A stretch of DNA of 64,000 nt from the NCBI GenBank assembly GCA_963663905.2, contig OY760657.1, positions 496,001 through 560,000 of the forward strand, written 5' to 3'. This DNA comes from Saccharicrinis sp963663905 (GTDB lineage Bacteria; Bacteroidota; Bacteroidia; Bacteroidales; Marinilabiliaceae). Below, one piece after another: positions 20,301-32,300 of the stretch; the first letter of the stretch is position 1, and every line of letters starts with the position of its first letter. Position numbers and translations under genes: made by a program. The notes beneath the pieces were generated by a model that was not told the DNA's origin, searched no databases, and worked only from the letters and a program-made list of their open reading frames with translations.

Positions 20301-23300
20301 GGTACAGATGTAGTAACTTTTGTTCAGGCAACAGGTGATTTATCCGGTGAGAACTACGATAATGACAATGGAAATCCAGGAACATTAATTGAATGGACTG
20401 ATCCTACTTCCGTTTATTATTCAACAGGTGATGTATCTGCCTATGCAACTGCTTCATGGGCACACAATGAAGATGGAACAGGAGGAAATCCTACTTTGGC
20501 ACAACTAACTGATGGAACTTTAACTTTAATAGTTCAGGATGATCATACTGTAACTTTAGATAACAATGGAGATATTAATGTTCGAAAATTAATTGTTGGA
20601 GAAGGAAACACAGGTTCATTTATAATAGGAGGAGATGCCACTCAGCAAGTTCTTACTATTCAAGAATTATTACAAGTTGAAGCTGGGGCTACGATTCAAT
20701 CAGGTTCAGCAGGCGCGCCAGCACATATTTTGCGTTTATACGGTAATGTTGTTAATAACGGAAATTTTGATTTAAGACAATCTTTTACTTCTGTTGTTAA
20801 TACTGAAGTATATGGAAATATGGTATTTAGTGGTGCAGTTAGTCCAACTTTTAGCCAGCTAACTTTAAAATCGGGTTGTAATGCTACTGCTGATGTAGCT
20901 TTAGATGTTGATTGGGATTTAATTCTTGAATCGGGTGCTGTATTAAATGATGGAGGAAATACGCACTCTATTGAATTTAATTGGACAAATAATGGTGGTG
21001 TATATAATGCAACAGGTGGAATTGTATTTGATGGAGGAACTTCATCCATCACTGCTAGTGGCACAACTACAACATTTAATGATGTGACCTTTAGTGGTAG
21101 TGGTATTGTTACCATTAAAGAAGATGTAATTATAGGTGGTAATACATCTATAACAGATAACACCAAAGTGTCAGTAGATAATGTAACTGTTACTGTAAAT
21201 GGTGATTATACGTTAGATGAAGGATCAGAATATGTACAGACATCAAACTCAATTAGATTTCAAGGATCAGATGCTCAAACTATTACTTTAAATGGAGAAG
21301 AGACTTTCTATAGAGTTTATTTTTCGAATGGTGGAGTAAATGCAAAAACAGTTGTAGGTGATTTAAATGTTGGCGAATGGTTAATGATTGATTCAGGTGC
21401 TATAGTTGAAGGGGATGGAAATCAAACCATACAGTCGGGATTGAGAGTTGATGGTACTTGTAATTTTTCGGGTATTATTACTATGAATGGAGGTTACATA
21501 GATACTAATGACGCTTCTGTTAATAATATCGTTTTGGGAACAGCGAAATTGGTTATACAGGGAGGTGTTAATTTACGTCATAATGTAACCGGAGAAACAG
21601 TTACCATAACAGCTCAAAATGATATTGATGTAATAAGTGGTTATATAGTAATAAACGACGATGTGACTCTTGTTGGTCAAAGTACCAATACTTTAAAACT
21701 TGAGGCTGATCAGAACTTATATATCCGTGGAGCAGATAATTTTCCTGATAATTTTATATATGATTTTGATCCTACAGCAAATGTAGTTTATGATGCAAGT
21801 ATTGACCAAATAGTTCGAGGAGGTTTTACTTATGGTAGAATTTATTTACGATATGCCAATAGAAAAACTGTAGATGGACCATTAACAATTACAGGGCAAT
21901 TATACTTACGTGATGAAGCTACACTTGATCTTGGAACTTTTTCTCATGAGTTTTCAGGATCATATATTTATAATGGAACAGATCACAATGGATCTATTGA
22001 AGGTTCAAGTGCTACCTTCACTATTGGAGGAGTTGACGCCAATCAAACATTAGAGGCTAATGGAACGGGTACTTATAATTTTGGTAATCTTATTTTAACT
22101 CAAAACGGAGCAACAGAAACCCGAACTCAAACAATTAATAATGATTGTAATATTATTGTTACAGGAGATTTGACCATTAATAATGTTGGTGGAACAGAAG
22201 CAATACAACATATTGTTAATTTAAATTCAAATTCAATAGGAGGCCCAGGAGGCACTTTATATTTAGGAGCCTATTGTCAGTTGAATGTTGATCATCTTAA
22301 TTTTGGAGATGATGTAATTGATAATTTTGCTTCCTCATCTTTCGATGTAAACAGTACAGTATATTATAGTTTAGATGGAGGAAGTCCTACTTCTACTGGA
22401 AATCCTATCGATGTGGCAAAAAATCAGTATGTGGCAGATGGAGTAACTTATGGTAATGTTCTTTTTGCCAATGGTAATAAAATTGCCGAAGGAAACTTAG
22501 ATATTAATGGAGATCTGAAAAGAACTGGTACATGTGTTTTTTATGATGGAGGATATGAACATACACTTGCCGGTAATTGGAAACTGAATAGTTCCGTTTA
22601 TTATACAGAATCTTCGGCTACAGGTACAATTATTTTTGATGGTGTAGATCAGGATTTAGATGGAGTTAATTTTAATAATGTAACTATTGCAAATTCAGGG
22701 ACTGCAAATTTATTTAATTCACTTAATATATACGGAAACCTAGTTGTTGAGGATGGTAGTATATTTGAGACTTCTACTTTAAATATGAATATAGGTGGAA
22801 ATGTTACAGTTAATGGAACTGGAGAATATACTCAAACATCAGGTTATACTTATTTAATAGGAGATGATAATCAAAACCTGGTTCTATCTGAAAATAGTTG
22901 CTTTGGCTATTTAACAATAAATAAGTCAAATTCCTTGGCTCAGACAGTTTCAGCTTTATCAGATATTAAAATATTACATGATTTAAATATTACTGCGAAT
23001 TCCGGTATTTTGGATATTACTAATCAACAACTTACAGTTGGAGATGATATGTATATACGAAACTGTCGAGTTGATGATATTCCAACGCAAAACTTTATTG
23101 CTACCGGAAGTACAATTGTGCTTGATGGAAGTACAGCTCAGTATATTACTTTATATCATGAAAATGATGTAGTCTTTAATAACATAACATTTGAGGGATC
23201 GGGAGATAAAACTATCCAATATGGAGATCCAGGATCTGGGTTAGCAGCTTCTCAAAATTTACAAATTTTAGGTAATGTAGTTATCGATGCCACCGTGTTG

Positions 23301-26300
23301 GATGGATATAATGTAAGTCTTTATGTACGAGGTGATTGGAATAATACTGGAACATTTAATCATTCCAGAACGGTATATTTTGATGGAGTTGATCAATCTG
23401 TAAGTTCATCTAATTTTTACCATGTTAACTTTCAAGGTTCTGGTACAAAAACGTTAGATGGAAACATTACAGTTTCATATGATTTATATATTGAAGGAAC
23501 TGCAACATTAGATGCAAATGGTAATGATATTACTTTAGGTAGAACCTGGTATAATGAAGTTGCCGGAGCTGGATATACACATGGAAATGGTAAAGTTGTG
23601 TTTAATGGAGCCACCGGAGGATATATATATTCAGGAACTACTACAGGTTCTTCTTCCGGGAAAGATTTTTATAGTGTAGATATTAATAAGTCAGATAATT
23701 TTATCAGCTTAAGAGGTGATTTATTTGTAGAAACAGATTTTGATGTAAGTTCAAATACTTTCTATACTAATGAATATGATGTTTATGTTGGTGGCGATTT
23801 TAATGTAGGAGGCACATTTTCAAATAATAATAACAATGGTACCCTTACTTTAAATGCAAGTGGAGGCACTCATGTTTTTAATCCTAATGGAGCTGTGTTA
23901 AGAGGATTTGAAATCAATGCACCAGGAGCTACTTATGAGATGCAGAGTGATTTTACATTGGATAATGTAAATATGAATATGCTTGCCGGAACTTTAAATG
24001 TAAATGAAAACCAGATTCAGATAAATGATTATAACAGATCTTTGGAAATTAATGGAGGGATATTAAATATTGAAGGAGGTTCAACAATCTTGTTTACAAA
24101 TCAACAAACAATTAATTTAAATAGCGGAGAGTTAAATATCGTTGGAGAAGATGGTAAGACTGCAAAACTGAGTAATTCTCATGTAGATAATCATTTTTCT
24201 ATTAATGCATTAGGTGGTGATTTTTCTGCAAATTACTATAGAGTTCAAAATGGTCAAATTGTAATAACAGGAGCAACTATTGATGCAACAAATAACTTAA
24301 GTAACGGTACTTTTGTTGAAGGAGATGCTGGTACAGCATACATTACACTTACAGATGTGGATCTTGGAACAGGTATTTCCTTAAGTAATATGATCTTTAA
24401 TAGCGGGGCTGATCATAATATATCTCGTACATCAGGTACTGGAGTTGTAAATGTACTGGATGCATCAGGAGGTATGGCAGGTGAAGCCTTTGAAGAGGAT
24501 GATGGAACTCCGGGTACTTTAATTGAATGGACATTCCCTGCCGGATTTTTCTGGGATGGAGGTTATGCTAGTGATAATACCAATTGGCATCAGGCAGAAA
24601 ACTGGTCAGGTAATACGGTACCAGGAATTAATGATATTGTTTATTTTGATCACACATATGTATCGGGTACTTATGATGTTTTAATTTCAGATGATAATGC
24701 TGATTGTAGCAGATTAAACATTACAGATGCTTCTGGTGCAAATTCTATTAATGTTACTATCGGTAGCGGTAATACCTTAAATGTAGATCAGCATGTAGTC
24801 ATTGGTGACAATACTATTTTAACACAGGAAGATAATTCGGCCTTATTATATGTTGGAGAAAACTGGACTAATCAGGGAACCTATAATCATAATAATTCAA
24901 AAGTCGTATTTAATGCTACATCAGGTAACTATATAATTTCTACCGGAGGAATATCTGACGGAAATAAATTCTATGATGTAGAAATAAATGCAGGAACTTC
25001 TGTTTACACTTTGGATTTACCAATGGTTGTAGAAAACGATTTAACTATTAATGCCGGAACATTGGATTTAGCATCATCTTCAAATGATGTAAACATTGGT
25101 GGTGATTGGTATATTGATCAGGAAAATGGTGGAAGTTTTGTATCTAACACAGCAGATGTTACATTTGACGGAACATTGCAATCAATAACCAATGGTGTAT
25201 TCTATAATTTAATTATTGAAGGAAGTTCTTCAACTACATTAAATTCAAATATTGCTATAGAGGGAGAACTAATCTTAAATGATGGATCTACACTTGATGC
25301 TCAGGATCGAAATATTTATGTACGAGGTAACTGGCAAAATAATAATGGTACTTTTTCTCAAACAGGTTTAGGGGCTGTTTTATTTGATGGTTCAGATAAT
25401 CAATATATAGATAATGGAACAACAGGAACAACCTTTAATAATCTTACATTCTCTAATGGTTCAGGTAGAAGTAAGTATCTTCAGAATAATATTAATGTAA
25501 ATGGTAATGTTTTAATTAATGAAGGCTCTGGTGTTTTAAATGTGGGAACATATTTAATTACAGGAGCAGGTACAGATAATACTTTTACATGTAATGAAGA
25601 CCTGGAAGTTGAGGGAGAAAATAATTTCCCTACGGGATTTGAAAATATAGACTTATCAGATGCAAGTTTAGTACGATATTATGCCGACATAGACCAATAT
25701 ATTTATCCAACATCATATGGTAATTTAAGTTTACGAAGATTAACTGACGGTGTGGATCTTCCGGTAAAAACAGCTTCAGGTGATTTAACTATTGCAAATA
25801 CACTTTATCTGAGCAGTGGTACGCGTCCTGTTAATTTAGATATGGAAACGAACGATGCTAATATTATATTATCAGGTAGTATAAGTTTTGTGGAAAATAA
25901 CCTTATTACTTGGGGAACAGGTAACTCAACCTTAGATCACATTGGAACTACATGGTATATAGATCAGGATCTTACAACTTTTAATAATGTAATTTTAGAA
26001 GGTAGCGGTAGTAAATATACTCAGGGTAACTTAAGTATTACAGGAGATCTGACAGTTAAAAGTGGAGTAGATTTAAGAATGTATAATAGTTCAGATAGAA
26101 ATGACTTTAGAACTATAACAGGAACAGCTGATCATGCTATTACTCTTGAAACAGGGGCAAGAATTATAAATTCAAGACCATCTACTGATGGAGTTGCTAT
26201 TCCTGAAGGTTTTGGTTCTTATGATTTTAATGAAAATAGTTCATATTATCTATATAGTAATGGAATTGATCAAACCGTATATACCGGTTCTGACATAGCA

Positions 26301-29300
26301 TATGGTAATTTAATCTTCTCTAGTACGAAAAATGTTACGGGAGACGGAATTGCAAATTTAGATGTAAATGGAAACTGGGATTTAAATGAAGCAACTTATT
26401 ATGATGGTGGTACAGATATGGAAGTTGCTGGTTCTGATATTATTTTTAACAGGTATGTTGCTTCATCAACAGATCGAAAACTAATTTTAAATGGTTTAAG
26501 AGATCAATCATTAAGAGAAGATGATAGTAGTATTTCACAATTAGAACTTCCTACAGTTGAGTTCACTGGAACTGGAGTTAAAACTATCTCAAGTCATGCA
26601 AATATTTCGGGAGATCTGTTTATCGATTCAGATGTAACATTGTTAACTGGTTATAATATTTACTTTACAGGTATAAACTGGCAAAATGACGGATATTATC
26701 AACAGACTGGTAATACTTTATTCTTTAATGGTACATCTGATCAGACTATAGATCCCGGTGTATTGGACCCAGATAACTACTATCAAACAGTTGAGTTTAA
26801 TGGAGAATCAACGAAGACATTTGTTAATAACGGAATAGACATAAATAATGATTTGGTTATTAATGAGGGAACTATTGATTTGGCAAATTATGATTATTAT
26901 TTATATGATGAGTTGTACAATATTTCAGGTGGAACATTAATTAGCCAGAATGCCAATTTATTTTTAGATGGGACTTATCAAAATATTGAATCTCCTGATT
27001 TCACAATAAAAAATATCACATGTAGTGGATCAGGAACAAAGTATTTATATTCAGATTGGACTATAAAAAATGATTTACTTATAGAATCTGGTGTTACGCT
27101 TAATACAACTAGTAATTCAACTGATTACGATATTTATATTGGAGGAGACTGGACTAATGAAGGAACATTTGTAGATAATACAGGAAAAGTAACGTTTAAC
27201 GGGTATTTATCTCCGGTAAGAATTACAAGTGGAGGATCAAACTTTTATGATGTAGACTTTATTCCAACAACAGCAGTTACATATACCTTGGAAAGTGAAT
27301 CCACCTCTTTCCAAAATCAAATGAATATTGAAAGTAATGCAAATGTTAATTTAAATAGTAAAGAATTACATTTAGGCAGAAATTACACTACAGCTGTAAC
27401 ACATACTATAAACGGAAGTCTTACTATTGATGAAAATGCTTTTTTATATGTAAATAATAGTAATGAACAAACAACTTTAGATGTTTATGGTTCCTTAAAT
27501 ATTGTTGGGGCAAGCGCATCAGAAGTAGCCACTCTAACTAGTGAAACAACATCAACCTATCGTAATAAAACTATAGTTAATATTCAACCGGGAGCTACAT
27601 TTGGAGCGAGGTATTATCTGATTGAGTATATTGCTGATGAGGGTCTGAACTTAATGGAAGGCTCTACTTTAGATGCTGTAAATAATTTTTCTGACGGAAC
27701 ATTCATGGGACTGAGAAATCAGCAGGATGCCAGATATATAGTTTTGGAAAGTGATTATTCAGGAGGAAATATTAGTAATGTTTCATTTAGTTATGATCAG
27801 GTTCCTGTTCAGGGGAGGCATTATAATGTAGAACGTAAGCTAGCTTCAACTGATATAACTTTTGAAAATGTTTCAGGAGCTATTGGTAGTTATCGTTTTG
27901 AGGATGATGATCAAACTCCAGCTCATGATGATGGTAAACTTAGATGGCCTGAGATCACAGAAACCAACTGGACTGGTGCAATTAGTACAGATTGGCATAA
28001 TGATGGAAACTGGGATAATGGAGTTCCAACAGCTACTATTGATGCAATCATTGGTCAACAAGATAATATTGCTATTTTATTTAGTGGTTCAGCGGAGTGT
28101 AAAAGTCTTAAAATTACAGATGGTACTTTAAGAATAGAGGATAATATGGATATCACTGTTAATGGTGATGTATTAGTTGATGAAGGTGTATTGTATGTAA
28201 ATTCTTCAGGTAGTGAAATTACAGTTGGAGGTGATTGGACAGTTAATCAATATGGTAACTATTTACATGGAAATGGCTCTATATTATTTAATTCACCAAA
28301 TGGTTCTGTTAATATACTTCCTGGTGGTTCAAGTTTCTATAATATTACTTTTAATAATGCATTAACAACTTTCAATCTTGTTGGAAGTGATATTGATATA
28401 GATGGTAATCTTAATATTTACAATGGAAAGGTTTCACCTTCTACAAATAATTATACATTTAACTTATATGGAAACTATATAATTACTAATGGTGAATTTG
28501 ATACTTCAGGATCTAATACTGGTACGATTGTTTTAAGTTCAGGTGTTGACCAGACTGTTACCAATGGTATCTTCTATGATCTAATTGTAGATGGGTCAGG
28601 AAATAAATTGTTCGAAGGAAACATCGAAATTGATGGAAGTACTCAAGTAAATAGTGTATTATCAGCTCAAACAGGTAGTAACATATTATTTAATGGAGAT
28701 GTTACGATTGATGCAGCTGCAACCTTTGAAGATGGAGATGAGAATCATCAGTTTAAAGGTCGAAATTGGTATGGAGATGGAACTTATTCAGGAAATGGTA
28801 CTATTACATTTAATCGCACTTCAAATGATCAAAATATTTATGCGTCAACTTTTAATAATGTAGTTGTTGATTGTAGTTCAATAGTATTGTATTTAAGAGA
28901 AGATATTTCTATTAATGGAGATTTAACTTTTAAAAATGGTATTAGTAGTGTAAATCTTCTTACAAATACAATTACAAATGATGGATCAGGAACATTTTCT
29001 ATAGAAGATGGTGTGGTAACATATATTTATGGAGCGAATAACTTTCCTAAATCATTTGCTACATATGATATCGCTGAAACCAGTGATACCAGATATTACA
29101 GTTCTTCAAATCAAAGTGTTGATGGTGTTTCATACGGAATATTAAGGTTGGATAATGCAAGTACAAAAACATTGACAGGAAATACAGAAGTAAAAGGACA
29201 CCTGTATTTTAATGAAGCAATATTAGATGTAAGTGCAAATAATTATTCATTAACCATTGGTGGGAACTGGTATAATACAAGCAGTGGTGATTTTATATGT

Positions 29301-32300
29301 AGAGCAGGAGATGTGATTTTTAATGGTGCAGATAATCAGGCAATTTATTTTTATGATGCCAACGAAAATGATTTTTATAATTTAATAATTGAAGGTGATG
29401 GCAGAGTGAGTGCTGGTAATAGTACCAATAATGATTTTGTAATCGCTAATAACCTGTATGTAACAAGTGGTGAATTTAATGCCAATAGTCGTATTATTTA
29501 TGTAGGTGGTGATCTGCTTGCTACTGCAACAGGTAAATTTGTGCAATCAGGAACTTACTATTTAAACAAAACATCAGGTTCAGCCAGCATTGGCGTTAAT
29601 TCCTCATCATTATATTCATTATCTATTAACTCCGGAGCTACATATACAGTTCAAGATGATATTTCAATGATAGGAAGCTTTACATTAATATCTGGTGTTT
29701 TTGATGCTAATGGAAAACAAATTGATATCGGTGATGGAACTAGTGATATTGTAACTATTAATGGTACTTATATTATAGGAGCGGGAGGTGTTCTAGGATT
29801 AGGAAATGGAACCTCGTGTACTGTTGGAACTTCAGGACGAATTGAAGTTGTAGGAAGTACTTCTGGGCTTGCTAAAGTGACCAATAATAGTTCCGGTGGT
29901 AGATATAGTTTGGTTGTAAATGGGGAAATAGCAGCTGAATATTACTTATTTGAATATATGTCGAATGTTGGTATTTACCTTACAACTACTTCTGTAATTG
30001 ATGCAACAAATCACTTTAGTAATGGTACATTCTCTAACGGAGCTACAACCGGGCAGTTATTCAGAGTAGAGAATACACAAAGTTTTACAGAATTGGGAGG
30101 AAATAGAATAGAAAATGTTTCATTCCCAATAAACCCAGGAGGTAGTGCATCAAATGTTGGAAAATATTCAGTTACCTCAGGAGATCTTGAGTTTTATAAT
30201 TCAACAGGTATTTTTGCAGGAGAGAGTTTTGATAATGATAGTCACGATCTTATTAGCTGGACAGGCCCGGTTCAATTAACATGGAATGGTTCTGTAGATA
30301 CTGATTGGAATAAAGTAGGTAACTGGACTGCAAGTTCCGGATCTCCAATTATACCAACCGCTGCTAATAATGTTACTATACCTGGAGGATTAGTAAATTA
30401 TCCTGAATTAACAATAGATGGCCAGGTAACAGGTAATCTGTTAATTGAATCAGGAGCGGAGATTAGAATACATACCTCAAGTGGTGATACAGATTTTGAT
30501 TTAAATGTGGATGGTGACTTAACCATTGAGGGATCTTTAGGTACAAGTTCTTCTGAAGATATTATCTCTGTAGAAGGTAACTGGACTGCAACATCAGGTT
30601 CGGTTGTGATTTTAAAAGGTAATGTAACCTTTGATGGAGTAGGAGGAGCTAAACAAATAGATAATAGAACCAATAATTTTTATAGCTTAACTATTGGAGG
30701 TTCTACTCAGTATCAAGTTGCAAGAAATACAAAGATTGTAAATGATTTAATTATTAATTCAGGTGCCTCATTAGATGCAAATCCAGCTGATTATCAAATT
30801 ACTGTTAATGGAAATTGGATTAATAATGGAACATTTAATGCTCATGAAGGAATAGTTGTATTGTCTGCGACAAGTGGTTCAAAAACTATTGAATCAGGAA
30901 ATTCAAGTTTTTATAATTTACAAATTAATGCTTCAGGTATTACTTATTTGTTAAATGAAAATATTGGAGTAGATGAGCAGTTGTTAATAACTTCAGGTAC
31001 TTTGGATTTAGGTACTAATACCTTAGTTATAGGAGATGGATCAGGAACCGATGCAGTTTCTATTTCAGGAAGTTTACTTGTTAATGCAGGAGCAATATTA
31101 GATATGAGTGATGGATCTAGTTTAAATTTAAATTCAGGTGGATCTATGGAATTATTAGGTGATGATGAATCTAATAGAGCAACTTTAACAAGTACTTCAG
31201 GAGGTAGATATTCGTTTGATGTTAATTCCGGAGCTTCTATCAAAGCGCAATATTATACTGTAGATTATACTGATGCAGATGGTTTATATATGCATCCAGG
31301 AGCAAATATTGATGATGTAAATAATTTATCAGATGGAATATTCTCAAATGGAGCTTCTGGAGGTAGTTATATGACACTTCTTCATGATATGTCTACAGAG
31401 AATTTTACTTTGCGAAATCTTGTTTTTAATGCCGGACCATCTCATAGTGTAACAAGAACTTCTGGTTGGACTATATTTATGTTTGAGGATGCTAGTGGGG
31501 AATTAGGTAATTATTTATACGAAAGAGATGAAGAGGACACTCCAAGCCCATCTAGTGGATTATTACGTTGGCCATATGTTAAACTATACACATGGGAAGG
31601 TGATGTAGATACCGATTGGAATAATGATGAAAACTGGTTTAATAGTCAGCCTCCACTAATTTCTTCAGATGTAACAATTCCAGTAACAAGCAATAATCCA
31701 ATAATTGACAATAGTCAACTGATTGAAATTCATGGAATAACTATTGAATCTGGAGCAGAAGTTACATTGCAAACAGGAGCAAAATTAACTCTGTATGGAG
31801 ATTTAACTAATAATGGATCGTTGATTGTTAATACATCTGTTTCTACACCAACTTCAATTATTATTGAAGGAGCTGTAACTGGAGAGGCAACATATAACTG
31901 GACTGGATTAACTAATATGTATTGGTGGCATATAGGTCACCCTGTAACAGGAGTTACAGATACAGAATATGATGCTTCTTATGGAGCAACAGATTATGCA
32001 TTAAATAGATTTTCTACCTCCGGTTGGCAAAGGGTTGCCGGAATTAGTGGATTAGATAGTTATAATTTTGATTCAGATTTATTAGAAGGGTATTCATTAC
32101 TTCCAAGATATGCAGGTCATACTTTATCTTATTCCGGAACTATTAACGTTAATGCTAGTTATTCGCAAACATATAATAAAGCAGAATGGTATTTAGTTTC
32201 TAATCCATATTCATCATATATAGATGTTGAAAATTCAGGATTCGATATTGGTAACTTCCTAAAAACAGTTTATATAGAAAGTTATAATAATGTGGTCTCA

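Noticed and set aside
20696..21166. Long open frames on the strand opposite the giant proteins and in alternative frames (for example 27862-28131)
   Set aside because: They arise from Asn/Thr/Gly-rich, stop-poor codon usage of the + strand genes. Their translations are low-complexity, lack their own signals and lie wholly inside a better-supported gene.
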